From Halobacterium salinarum DSM 3754 (GTDB lineage Archaea; Halobacteriota; Halobacteria; Halobacteriales; Halobacteriaceae), in contig NZ_VRYN01000004.1 of the NCBI RefSeq assembly GCF_008124605.1, positions 1 to 64,000 of the forward strand: 64,000 bases of DNA, in the 5' to 3' direction. The notes beneath the pieces were generated by a model, which saw only the letters and a list, made by a program, of their open reading frames with translations, ran no database searches and had not been told where the DNA came from. Positions 1 to 7,450 of this stretch are shown here, in pieces. Position 1 is the stretch's first letter. Each line of letters starts with the position of its first letter. The position numbers were made by a program, and so were the translations under genes.

Positions 1-16
1 GAGGGTGTCATAGAAC
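1..16 (+). repeat. Left terminal inverted repeat of the IS
   Basis: Sixteen bases, the exact reverse complement of 1054-1069; identity breaks at the next inward base. Confidence 0.92.
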
Positions 17-55
17 CGTTCTCATACCAGAGAGCAGGGTGAACGCTGAGGTGGT

Positions 56-1048
56 ATGAGCCCAGCGACCCTGCAAGATAATCCTACGGTAGAGACGTTC
101 TTCAATGCCGTGGAGACGGAGACGCTAGCGCTGTTCGAGCATCTCTCCTTCGAGTTTCTCGAAGAATTCGACGTGTTCGCCCCGGCGGAGACGGGGCGAA
201 CACGAGACCACGAACCACCCGAGATGATGCGTGGGTTTCTGCACTGCTACTACAAGGATATCTACGGCATTCGTCCGGTTGCGCGAGAACTGAACAACAC
301 AGTCGTCTGGCTCAGCTGTGGCTTCGATCGACCGCCGTCGAGAGACGCGGTCGATCGTTTCCTCACCGATCTCGAACACGTCATCGACGAGATTTTCGAC
401 CACCTCGTCGAGCAGGCCGCCTTGCGGGGCCTGCTCGACTTGACCTACTCGATTGATTCGACAGACGTGAGAACGATGCCAGCCGATCAAGACGCGTCGA
501 AATGCTACGATCCAACGGCTGAAGAGTACTACTACGGCTACGGCTGCACGATCGTTTCGACTGGTTCAAAGATCCCGATTGCAGCGGAATTCACCGAGAG
601 CAAACAAGCGCCAGAAGAGACGGCGATGCGCGTCACGCGTGACGCGCTCGCCGTCGACACTCCGATCTGGATGCTTGGAGACAGCGCCTATGACACACTC
701 GATTGGCACGACTACCTGCTGACCGCAGGAGTCGTGCCAATCGCCCCGTACAACGCACGCAATACCGACGATCCACTGGACATAGAGTACAGGGTCGAAG
801 ACCGTATCAAAGAACACAGCAAGGACGTGAAGTTGAAGCAATCGACGTTAGATGAGACGTACAACCGCCGGACAGGCGTCGAACGAACTAACGACGCAGT
901 CAAGGACTGCGGCCTCGGGCACGTCCACGCCCGAGGCCGCGTCCATGCACGAGCACAAGTGTTCCTGTCGTTGTGTCTGCGTCTCGTTATTGCGATCACC
1001 AACTACGAACGAGGAGATAATCCGGGAAGCACGATCATCACGGTGTGA
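56..1048 (+). CDS. IS5/IS4-superfamily DDE transposase
   Basis: A 330-residue transposase that would cut and paste the surrounding element. The DDE triad is recognisable as Asp134 in YSIDSTD, Asp209 in MLGDSAYD and Glu276 in RRTGVERTND, the last with the spacing typical of IS5-type enzymes. An N-terminal helical region of about 120 residues precedes the catalytic domain. The gene is full length, uninterrupted and framed by perfect inverted repeats, so the element looks potentially active. Confidence 0.93.
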   Translation: MSPATLQDNPTVETFFNAVETETLALFEHLSFEFLEEFDVFAPAETGRTRDHEPPEMMRGFLHCYYKDIYGIRPVARELNNTVVWLSCGFDRPPSRDAVDRFLTDLEHVIDEIFDHLVEQAALRGLLDLTYSIDSTDVRTMPADQDASKCYDPTAEEYYYGYGCTIVSTGSKIPIAAEFTESKQAPEETAMRVTRDALAVDTPIWMLGDSAYDTLDWHDYLLTAGVVPIAPYNARNTDDPLDIEYRVEDRIKEHSKDVKLKQSTLDETYNRRTGVERTNDAVKDCGLGHVHARGRVHARAQVFLSLCLRLVIAITNYERGDNPGSTIITV

Positions 1049-1053
1049 CAAGA

Positions 1054-1069
1054 GTTCTATGACACCCTC
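1054..1069 (-). repeat. Right terminal inverted repeat of the IS
   Basis: Perfect inverted copy of bases 1-16, lying 6 nt past the transposase stop codon. Confidence 0.92.
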
Positions 1070-1084
1070 TTGTATCTGCAAAGC

Positions 1085-1162
1085 ACGTCGTAGAAGCAGG
1101 AAGCCCCACTAAATGAGCGAACCGTATCAGCGGTGAGCGAGTCGGGTGGGGTAGTTCACAAC
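1085..1162 (+). mobile_element. Solo right end of an IS1341-type (TnpB) element
   Basis: This stretch resembles the 3' end of the TnpB element at 14.1-15.4 kb. The terminal block at 1144-1162 (GGGTGGGGTAGTTCACAAC) matches 15413-15431 with a single difference. A flanking stem (1104-1109 with 1146-1151) corresponds to the 8-bp stem at 15372/15419. No tnpB gene is attached. The body may have been deleted or may lie to the left of the IS5-type insertion, outside the window. Confidence 0.6.
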
Positions 1163-1199
1163 GGGGTACGCCTTTGGTTCTCGCCGCCAACTCCGACGT

Positions 1200-1904
1200 A
1201 TGCTCTCGACGCTCTCCGCGCTCGCCCTCGAAGTCCACCACCTCGGGCCGGCCGCCGACTGGTACGAGACCCACCTCGGCCTCGACGGCGACCGCAGCGA
1301 GCACGAGGCCCGCTACCAGGTCGGGGAGACCACGCTCGTCCTCCGCGAGCCGTCCACGGTCCCCCGGGGCGGCCTGCACGTCCACTACGCGCTCGCAACG
1401 CCGGAGGACCGCTACGACGATTGGTTCGCGCACTTGCAGGAGAACTTCGACCCGGTCGAGTTCGACTTCGGGAGCGCGCGCAGTCTCTACGTCGACGACC
1501 CCGACGGTCACTGCGTCGAAATCGGAACTGGTGGGTCGGACGGCGACGACCCGTTGACGGGCGTCTTCGAGGTCGCCCTCGAAGTCGAGGACCTGGCCCG
1601 GGCCGAAGCCTTCTACGGGGACCTGGGCTTCGAGGTCGTGGACCGCGGCGACGGCCGCGAGCGCACGCGGCTGTCCGGGCCGATGGCGCTCGAACTCTGG
1701 GAGCCCCAGCGCGGCATCGCGGACGCCCGCGGCGCCGTCCACGCCGACCTCCGGTTCGCGACTCCGGACCCCGAGGCGGCGGCGGAGGCCGTCGCAGAGC
1801 GCGCTTGCCGCGTCGATACGGTGGGGAGCGGCGACGGGACCGGGGGTGAGCCCCACCGCGTCCGGGACCCCGACGGCCACTACCTGACGTTCCACGCGGA
1901 GTGA
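1200..1904 (+). CDS. Two-domain VOC (glyoxalase/dioxygenase-like) protein
   Basis: A 234-residue protein made of two tandem vicinal-oxygen-chelate modules. The first (about 1-115) runs from LALEVHHLGPAADWYE to YVDDPDGHCVEIG. The second (about 122-234) runs from FEVALEVEDLARAEAFY to RVRDPDGHYLTFHAE. Each module ends with the family's DPDGHxxE metal-ligand region, although the second has Thr-Phe-His before its glutamate. VOC proteins of this layout include glyoxalases and extradiol dioxygenases; the substrate cannot be told from sequence. It stands alone between the TnpB stub and a TRAM protein. Confidence 0.85.
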   Translation: MLSTLSALALEVHHLGPAADWYETHLGLDGDRSEHEARYQVGETTLVLREPSTVPRGGLHVHYALATPEDRYDDWFAHLQENFDPVEFDFGSARSLYVDDPDGHCVEIGTGGSDGDDPLTGVFEVALEVEDLARAEAFYGDLGFEVVDRGDGRERTRLSGPMALELWEPQRGIADARGAVHADLRFATPDPEAAAEAVAERACRVDTVGSGDGTGGEPHRVRDPDGHYLTFHAE

Positions 1905-1968
1905 CCGCCGAGGACGGCTCTCGTCCGGAGCCGATGGCTTGTAGGCCCCCCGCCGTCATGGGCCGAGT

Positions 1969-2319
1969 ATGGATTACACAGTCGTCGGCGCGGGCGCCGG
2001 AGTCGCCGTGCTGCTGGTGGTGGTGCTCGTGCTGTGGCGTCGCCGGTCGTCGAGCGCCCGGCAGTCGAAGCAGGCTCACGACGCGGCCCAGGAGCGCGAG
2101 CCACCCGTCGGCCTCGGGGAGACCTACGAGTTCGGCGTGACGGAGTTCGCGGACCACCACTCGGGCGACCGGGTGGCGGTCGGGAAGGTCGAGGGGTTCG
2201 TGGTGTTCACCGAGGACATCCCGAAGCGGGTCTCCGAGGGCGACGTCATCCGGGCGACGATAACGTCGTTCAACCGGGACAAGACGTCCGCGGACGCCAT
2301 CTTCGAGGGCGCGGCGTAA
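1969..2319 (+). CDS. Membrane-anchored TRAM-domain protein
   Basis: A 116-residue protein. Residues 5-25 form one hydrophobic helix followed by basic residues (RRRSSSARQSK), so the rest should face the cytoplasm. Residues 50-115 form a TRAM domain (GETYEFGVTEFADHHSGDR, then EGDVIRATITSFNRDKTSADA). TRAM is an OB-like RNA-binding fold, and stand-alone TRAM proteins are abundant in haloarchaea and proposed RNA chaperones. The membrane tether is the unusual part. Confidence 0.82.
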   Translation: MDYTVVGAGAGVAVLLVVVLVLWRRRSSSARQSKQAHDAAQEREPPVGLGETYEFGVTEFADHHSGDRVAVGKVEGFVVFTEDIPKRVSEGDVIRATITSFNRDKTSADAIFEGAA

Positions 2320-2392
2320 TCGCCGCACAGTCGCAGAGTGACGAACCACATTTGTAGGGGCCTCGCCTACGCGGAGCCAAGGTGACTTCCCT

Positions 2393-5086
2393 GTGCGCGT
2401 GAGCATCGTCGGCAGCGGTTACGTCGGCACGACAATCGCGGCGTGTTTCGCGGACCTCGGCCACGAGGTCGTGAACGTGGACGTCGACGAGGAGCTCGTC
2501 GCGACCATCAACGACGGCGAGGCCCCCATCCACGAGCCGGGTCTGGAAGAGCGCATCGCCGAGCACGCCGGCGGTCGGCTGCGCGCGACGACGGACTACG
2601 ACGCGGTGCGGGAGACGGACGTGACGTTCCTCGCGCTCCCGACGCCGTCCCGCGAGGACGGCAGCATCGACACCTCGATCATGGAGACGGGTTCGGAGTC
2701 CCTCGGCGCGGCCCTCGCCGGGAAGGACGACCACACGGTCGTCGTGAAGAGCACGGTCGTCCCCGGGACGACCGAGGACGTCGTCGAGCCGGCCCTCGAA
2801 CGCGGAGGCTCCGAGGGCGCGACGCTCGCGATGAACCCCGAGTTCCTCCGGATGGGGTCGGCCGTCGAGGACTTCCTCGACCCCGACAAGGTCGTGTTCG
2901 GCGCGCGCGACGACGCCGCATTCGAACCGCTGCGGGAGGTTTACGCGCCGCTACTCGACGAGGCGCCCGACGCGGCGGTCGTGGAGACGGGGCTTCGGGA
3001 GTCCGAGATGATCAAGTACGCGAACAACGCCTTCCTCGCGTCGAAGGTCAGCCTCGTGAACGACCTCGGGAATATCTGCAAGGAGTTCGGCGTCGACGCC
3101 TACGAGGTCGCGGACGCCATCGCGCACGATGACCGCATCAGCGGCCGGTTCCTGCGGTCTGGGGTGGGGTGGGGTGGGTCGTGCCTGACCGGCGAGCAGC
3201 GCGTGCTCGCGAAAGACGAGGACGGAGCCAAGCAGATGATGCTTGCCGAGTTCTTCGAGACGTATGTCTCTGAGGGGACGCTCGAAGACGTCTCCGTACT
3301 CAGTCGGCAGGACGACGGGTCGTTCGGATTCAAGCCAGTGACTGCAGCGACTCGGCGCGAGTACGACGGCGCGCTCCACACTGTCAGGACCCGGATGAAC
3401 AAGTCCGTTACAGTCACGCACGACCATCCGATGCTGACGGCCGACGGTGATGTCATCGCGACACGGGAAGCCAGAGAGCTGAGCGAGGGCGACCAGCTCC
3501 CCGTATTCACTGACCTTCCCGAGAACCCGACCGGGTCGTTCGACCTCGTTTCGATTATCGACGACTCGGATGCCTTCGAGAACGGGGACGTGTACCTGAA
3601 ACCGGACTTCGATCTCGCCGAGGTCAAAGCCGAACTCAGAGACGCCCTCTCCGAGTACAACGACCAGTTCGGATACGACAAGGTACACGAGTTCACGCGG
3701 AACAATTACCTGAAGCTCGATGCGTTTCTTTCCGTCGAGGACAGGCTCCCATTCGGTAGGGAAAACGTTGGGCTGTACACGACCGTCGGTGGCGGTCAAA
3801 CGTATGTGCCGGGCATTATCGACGCCGACGAGGACTTCTGGCGGTTCATCGGATACTATCTCAGCGAGGGACATATCAACGACGACGAGTCCGGCCGTGG
3901 GTCGACGACTCGCCGTCGCGTCTTCCTGAGTTTCCACCCCTCTGACGAGCAGGCCTACGTAGAAGACGTCAAGTCGTACCTCGACGAGATGGATATCCGA
4001 TATCGTACTGAGACTCAGGAGACTGCGACTCAGATCGAAGTGTCCAGTCGCGTCCTCGCGGAGTTCCTAGAGTGGTTGGGTTGCGGCACCGGCTCGTACT
4101 CGGCACGCGTCCCGGACGCGGCGTACCAGGAGTCAGTCGATTGTCGGACTGCGCTGCTGGCTGGCCTGTTCCGCGGCGACGGCTACATTGAATACACGAA
4201 TCACTCGAACGCCGTGGTCTACGATTACGGGTCAGTCAGCGAGGAACTGATTCAGGGGATGCAGTTCCTCCTCCATAGCATCGGCATCGTCCCGAGTTAC
4301 AAGACCTCGCAGTCCGCGAAGTCAACGCAACCCGCTCACTTCCTGCGTGTGAGTTCTAAGGAACAGATTGCGTCGTTGAAGGAGATGTTCCTCCCGGAAA
4401 CTCAGGCCCGTATTGAACGCCGGCTCGACGGGTACGACCGTGACATAGCTCCCACCGGTCACTCCGTCGACGGCGGACAGACGACTGTGAGCGTTCGTGA
4501 TGTCGAGGTTGACGAAACTACGACAGATGTGTACTCGCTAGAGGTCGAGAACACCCACAACTTCGTCACGACTGACGGCCTCGTCGTCCACAACTGCTTC
4601 CCAAAGGACGTCGCCGCCATCACGGCCGCGGCGAAGCGCGAGGGCTACGACCCGGCGATGCTGGAGGCCGCGGTCGAAGTCAACGACCGCCAGCCCGAGC
4701 GCCTGCTCTCGCTGCTGGACGACCACGTCGACGTCGAGGGCGAGCGCGTCGCCGTCCTGGGCCTCTCGTTCAAGCCCGGCACCGACGACATCCGGGGGAC
4801 GCGAGCGATTCCGGTCATCGACGGCCTCCAGGAGCGCGGCGCCGACGTCGTCGCGTACGACCCGGTGGCGACCGAGAAGATGGCCGAGAAGCGCCCGGAC
4901 GTTGCGTACGCCGACAGCGCGCGCGAGGCCCTCGACGGCGCCGTGGGCGCGGTCGTCGTCACGGACTGGGACGAGTTCGCGGCCCTCGACGACGAGTTCG
5001 ACGCGATGGTCGAGCGCGTCGTGGTCGACGGCCGCCGCGTCGTCGAGCCGCGGGACGGCCTCACGTACGAAGGACTCACCTGGTAG
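2393..5086 (+). CDS. ugd: UDP-glucose 6-dehydrogenase interrupted by an intein
   Basis: Oxidises UDP-glucose to UDP-glucuronate with NAD+, supplying acidic sugars for surface glycans (AglM in Haloferax N-glycosylation is this family). The N-terminal Rossmann motif GSGYVG is at residues 7-12, followed by the central and C-terminal UDPGDH domains. The catalytic motif GGSCFPKD is split: GGS ends at Ser263, a 471-residue intein occupies 264-734, and CFPKD resumes at Cys735. After splicing the enzyme would be 426 residues, normal for the family. Translation starts at GTG. Without splicing the catalytic cysteine is not in place, so activity depends on the intein. Confidence 0.95.
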   Translation: MRVSIVGSGYVGTTIAACFADLGHEVVNVDVDEELVATINDGEAPIHEPGLEERIAEHAGGRLRATTDYDAVRETDVTFLALPTPSREDGSIDTSIMETGSESLGAALAGKDDHTVVVKSTVVPGTTEDVVEPALERGGSEGATLAMNPEFLRMGSAVEDFLDPDKVVFGARDDAAFEPLREVYAPLLDEAPDAAVVETGLRESEMIKYANNAFLASKVSLVNDLGNICKEFGVDAYEVADAIAHDDRISGRFLRSGVGWGGSCLTGEQRVLAKDEDGAKQMMLAEFFETYVSEGTLEDVSVLSRQDDGSFGFKPVTAATRREYDGALHTVRTRMNKSVTVTHDHPMLTADGDVIATREARELSEGDQLPVFTDLPENPTGSFDLVSIIDDSDAFENGDVYLKPDFDLAEVKAELRDALSEYNDQFGYDKVHEFTRNNYLKLDAFLSVEDRLPFGRENVGLYTTVGGGQTYVPGIIDADEDFWRFIGYYLSEGHINDDESGRGSTTRRRVFLSFHPSDEQAYVEDVKSYLDEMDIRYRTETQETATQIEVSSRVLAEFLEWLGCGTGSYSARVPDAAYQESVDCRTALLAGLFRGDGYIEYTNHSNAVVYDYGSVSEELIQGMQFLLHSIGIVPSYKTSQSAKSTQPAHFLRVSSKEQIASLKEMFLPETQARIERRLDGYDRDIAPTGHSVDGGQTTVSVRDVEVDETTTDVYSLEVENTHNFVTTDGLVVHNCFPKDVAAITAAAKREGYDPAMLEAAVEVNDRQPERLLSLLDDHVDVEGERVAVLGLSFKPGTDDIRGTRAIPVIDGLQERGADVVAYDPVATEKMAEKRPDVAYADSAREALDGAVGAVVVTDWDEFAALDDEFDAMVERVVVDGRRVVEPRDGLTYEGLTW
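3182..4594 (+). other. Intein with LAGLIDADG homing endonuclease in ugd
   Basis: The intein is residues 264-734 of the precursor. It begins with the nucleophilic Cys of CLTGEQRVLA (block A) and has the TxxH-type block B in TVTHDHP (His343). It ends with LVVHN followed by Cys735, giving the terminal His-Asn and the +1 Cys. Two dodecapeptide-like motifs mark a LAGLIDADG endonuclease: FIGYYLSEGHI near residue 485 and LLAGLFRGDGYI near residue 588. The insert has visibly lower GC and different codon choice from the extein, which suggests horizontal arrival. Both protein splicing and homing look possible. Confidence 0.94.
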
Positions 5087-5141
5087 CGAGGCTGTCGATT
5101 TCGCCGAAGAGACTTTAGGTATGAACGAGATATGAATAGAC

Positions 5142-5408
5142 ATGAGTGAGGGTGAACGCCGGACGGTCGGCGAGCGTGGTCAGATTACGCTCCCGAAGGG
5201 GTTCCGCGAGGCCTACGACATCCGGGGTGGCGACGAGGTGGTCGTCCGGGACGACGACGGTCGGCTCGTAATCGAGAAGCCTGTTACCAGGGAGGACCTC
5301 GCCGAGGGCTACCGCCAGCGTGCCGAGCGGAATGCGGCGCTTGCGGACGAGTTCGACGGTGTCTCCACGGAGGCCAACGAGGAGTTGGGCGACGCTCCTG
5401 ACTGGTGA
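5142..5408 (+). CDS. AbrB/MazE-like antitoxin
   Basis: An 88-residue protein whose first 48 residues form a SpoVT/AbrB swapped-hairpin DNA-binding domain (RRTVGERGQITLPKGFR, then GDEVVVRDDDGRLVIEKP). The acidic C-terminal tail would wrap the toxin. It is followed at once by a MazF-like gene, the standard antitoxin-first order. As usual for such pairs it probably binds its own promoter together with the toxin. It starts 55 nt after ugd. Confidence 0.85.
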   Translation: MSEGERRTVGERGQITLPKGFREAYDIRGGDEVVVRDDDGRLVIEKPVTREDLAEGYRQRAERNAALADEFDGVSTEANEELGDAPDW

Positions 5409-5410
5409 TT

Positions 5411-5764
5411 ATGCAGGTGAGACGAGGTGATGTCGTGGTCGTGGAACTTGACCCGACGCGCGGTTCCGAACAGCAGGGTACTCGACCGTGTCTCGTGGTC
5501 CAGAACGACGTCGGTAACGATAACGCACCCACGACAATCGTCGCACCATTCACGACCTCGTTCGGGGACGAACTCTACCCGTTCGAGGTGTTCGTCGGTG
5601 CCGACGAGAGTCCGCTTCGGGAGGACTCCGTCGCGATGTGTAGCCAGCTCCGCACGGTCTCCATCGAGCATCGCGTCCGCGAGAATCTCGGGTCCATCCC
5701 CGACGACCGACTACCAGAACTGAATTCGGCGCTCGGCTACAGCCTGGGCCTCATCGACGTCTAG
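5411..5764 (+). CDS. MazF/PemK-family endoribonuclease toxin
   Basis: A 117-residue protein. It opens with VRRGDVVVVELDP, then GSEQQGTRPCLVVQND, the conserved PemK-like core, and has TTIVAPFT in the next strand. Family members cleave single-stranded mRNA at short motifs. The ATG at 5411 lies 2 nt past the antitoxin stop; a GTG at 5405 overlapping that stop is an alternative start. Translational coupling with the antitoxin is expected. Whether the pair is a functional addiction module cannot be judged from sequence. Confidence 0.85.
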   Translation: MQVRRGDVVVVELDPTRGSEQQGTRPCLVVQNDVGNDNAPTTIVAPFTTSFGDELYPFEVFVGADESPLREDSVAMCSQLRTVSIEHRVRENLGSIPDDRLPELNSALGYSLGLIDV

Positions 5765-5780
5765 CTCCTCAATAGGATTC

Positions 5781-6074
5781 TCAGAGGCGACCCGCGTCGA
5801 CGTCGACCCCGGGCGGCGCGACGACGAGGAACTCCCGGAAGTGGACGAGCGACCCGCCGGCGTCCTTGACGTCGCCCGCGAACCCGGCGGCGAGTTCGTT
5901 CAGGTCGCCCTCGACCGCGAGGAAGAGGACGTTGCCGCGCTGAATCTCGTCGCGCCACTCCGAGTCGGGGGTGTCGCCGTCGAGCACGCCGAGGGTGACG
6001 CCGCCCTCGAAGTTCTCCGGGATGTCGATCTCGTCCTCGGCTCGCCGCAGGTCGAGGTTGAAGCCGTCGCTCAT
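5781..6074 (-). CDS. DUF5779 family protein
   Basis: A 97-residue acidic protein when started at MSDGFNLDL, the start chosen because homologues begin this way; an upstream ATG at 6101 adds nine unconserved residues. Recognisable features are VTLGVLDGDTPDSEW, a predicted strand NVLFLAVEGDLNEL and a C-terminal FLVVAPPGVDVDAGRL. The family is confined to haloarchaea and its function is unknown to me. It is convergent with the MazF-like gene. Confidence 0.8.
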   Translation of the reverse strand: MSDGFNLDLRRAEDEIDIPENFEGGVTLGVLDGDTPDSEWRDEIQRGNVLFLAVEGDLNELAAGFAGDVKDAGGSLVHFREFLVVAPPGVDVDAGRL

Positions 6075-6150
6075 GTCCGGGTGTGGGCGCCACGCCGGCA
6101 AAAACCTTCCCGCCCCCGCGTTTATGTCGTCCGCCGTCGTAGTTTCGGAT

Positions 6151-6297
6151 ATGCCACAGGTGACGCTCAGCGAGGAGACGGTCGAGCGCCTGGACTCGCT
6201 GCAGACAGAGGACGAGTCCTACGACGAGCTCGTCGAGGAGCTGTTGAACATCTACGAGGCCGAGGAGCTCACGATGTTCCGCTCCGGCGACGGCTGA
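6151..6297 (+). CDS. DUF7557-like small haloarchaeal protein
   Basis: A 48-residue protein starting MPQVTLSEETVERLDSL and ending ELTMFRSGDG, resembling the N-terminal part of VapB-type antitoxins (VxLxEExxxRLDxL, then YDELVEELL). No toxin gene follows. The family name is from memory. It is divergent from the DUF5779 gene with a 76-nt gap that should hold both promoters. Confidence 0.7.
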   Translation: MPQVTLSEETVERLDSLQTEDESYDELVEELLNIYEAEELTMFRSGDG

Positions 6298-6333
6298 CGA
6301 GGAGCACGCGAGAACGCGCTGTTCGCCGGTCGA

Positions 6334-6780
6334 CTACTCGCTGGCAGCGGCGCGCCGGACTTCCTCGAAGCGCCCCTCGTCCTCGAGGTGCGCCTGCAGT
6401 TGGTCGGCGTACGCCTGCGCGAGTTCCCGGGACTCGTCGGCGAGTTCCTCGTGGTCGTCGTCGCCGCCACCGATGCCGAGGGCGTCCTTGATGCCGCCGA
6501 CGACCCCGCTGCCGCCCGAGGACCCGCCACCGCCGCCCCCCATCGCGCCCATCTGCTGGTCGACGTTGTCCATCTCCGGGAGCACGTGTTCAAGGCTGGA
6601 GGTGTCCGCGACGATGCGGGCGGTCTCCGGGTCGTCCGCGTTCTCGAACGCGAACTCGACGGCGGTCATCACGAGCCCCCACTGGGGCCGTGACAGGCCA
6701 GAGGCCTGCACGCGGTCCGCGAACTGCTGGTCGACGCTCATGCGGGCGCCGACAATGAGGTCCTGCCAATCGTCAGTCAT
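6334..6780 (-). CDS. DUF5799 family protein
   Basis: A 148-residue haloarchaeal protein beginning MTDDWQDLIVGARMSVDQQF. It has a helical N-terminal half (SRPQWGLVMTAVEF), a glycine-rich linker with MGAMGGGGGGSSGG near the middle, and an acidic helical C-terminus. The start at 6780 is preferred over 6822 because conservation begins there. No enzymatic motif is visible and the role is unknown. Confidence 0.8.
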   Translation of the reverse strand: MTDDWQDLIVGARMSVDQQFADRVQASGLSRPQWGLVMTAVEFAFENADDPETARIVADTSSLEHVLPEMDNVDQQMGAMGGGGGGSSGGSGVVGGIKDALGIGGGDDDHEELADESRELAQAYADQLQAHLEDEGRFEEVRRAAASE

Positions 6781-6860
6781 GCGCACGGCTACGCGGGGCG
6801 CCGGCTTGTATGCTGCGACCAAAGAACAGGGACGTGTCGGCGTCGAGCGATTCGCGGCGT

Positions 6861-7259
6861 TCAGAAGGCGCCGGTCTCGCCGGAGATTTCGGCGTGGAGC
6901 TCCTCGCGGAGCGCGGCGTGGACGTGACAGATGCCCTCGGCTCGCTCGACGATGGCGTCGAACTCGTCGTCGTCGAGGTCCTCCTCCACGAGCAGGTGGA
7001 AGCGGATGGCGGAGATGTCGTCGTCGTCGTCGATGTCGCCCTCGACGTCGACGTCGATGCGGCCGAGGTCGTCGAAGCCCTCCTTCTGGCCGCCGACGCG
7101 GAACGCCGGGATGAAACAGGACGCGTAGTCCGCGAGCAGCGTCGCGTTCGGATTCGGGCCGTCCTCGTCCGTGGCGTCGATGGTCAGTTCGAAGTCCCCG
7201 ACGCGGGACCGCGTGGTGTAGCCTTCCTCGGACGTACTGGTAACTTCGATGGTGCTCAT
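6861..7259 (-). CDS. OsmC-family peroxiredoxin-like protein
   Basis: A 132-residue OsmC/Ohr-fold protein. Family members reduce organic hydroperoxides with two conserved cysteines, visible here as Cys48 (ADYASCFIPAFR) and a second in EGICHVHAAL. The N-terminal half is β-rich (YTTRSRVGDFELTIDA) and the centre holds an acidic Asp run typical of a salt-in cytoplasm. It is likely a stress protein, transcribed alone. Confidence 0.87.
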   Translation of the reverse strand: MSTIEVTSTSEEGYTTRSRVGDFELTIDATDEDGPNPNATLLADYASCFIPAFRVGGQKEGFDDLGRIDVDVEGDIDDDDDISAIRFHLLVEEDLDDDEFDAIVERAEGICHVHAALREELHAEISGETGAF

Positions 7260-7308
7260 TGCGTTCGGTTAGTTGCCCGCCTGCGGTGTAAGCGTTGTTC
7301 TTCCGATC

Positions 7309-7450
7309 ACCTACCTCGCCGTGAACGGCGAGGTTTGTCGGTTGACTCCCGGTCTGTCCACTATACTGTGGAAGGCGAGTAGTCGCCGTTTCCGTTCAGC
7401 GTCCCCGACTTCAGGGCGAGGTGATTGGTCGCCCGTCCAGAACCAGACTT
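7309..7450 (-). ncRNA. Probable ωRNA / right-end region of TnpB element 1
   Basis: TnpB proteins of IS200/IS605 elements use an ωRNA made from the 3' end of tnpB plus the element's right end. Just past the tnpB stop there is a perfect 8-bp stem with a TGAA loop at 7314-7333 (CCTCGCCG/CGGCGAGG on the plus strand). The guide would begin beyond about 7309. The limits given are estimates. Confidence 0.45.

Larger units (their letters stand above)
1..1069 (+). mobile_element. Complete IS5-type insertion sequence (ISH11-like size)
   Basis: A perfect 16-bp terminal inverted repeat (1-16 and 1054-1069) bounds one transposase gene that fills almost the whole element. The size of 1069 bp with about 15-bp ends matches what I remember of ISH11 of Halobacterium; a database match was not possible. 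The window starts exactly on the left end, so a target-site duplication cannot be checked. The element abuts the stub of a TnpB element on its right, suggesting it landed in or next to an older insertion. Confidence 0.9.
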
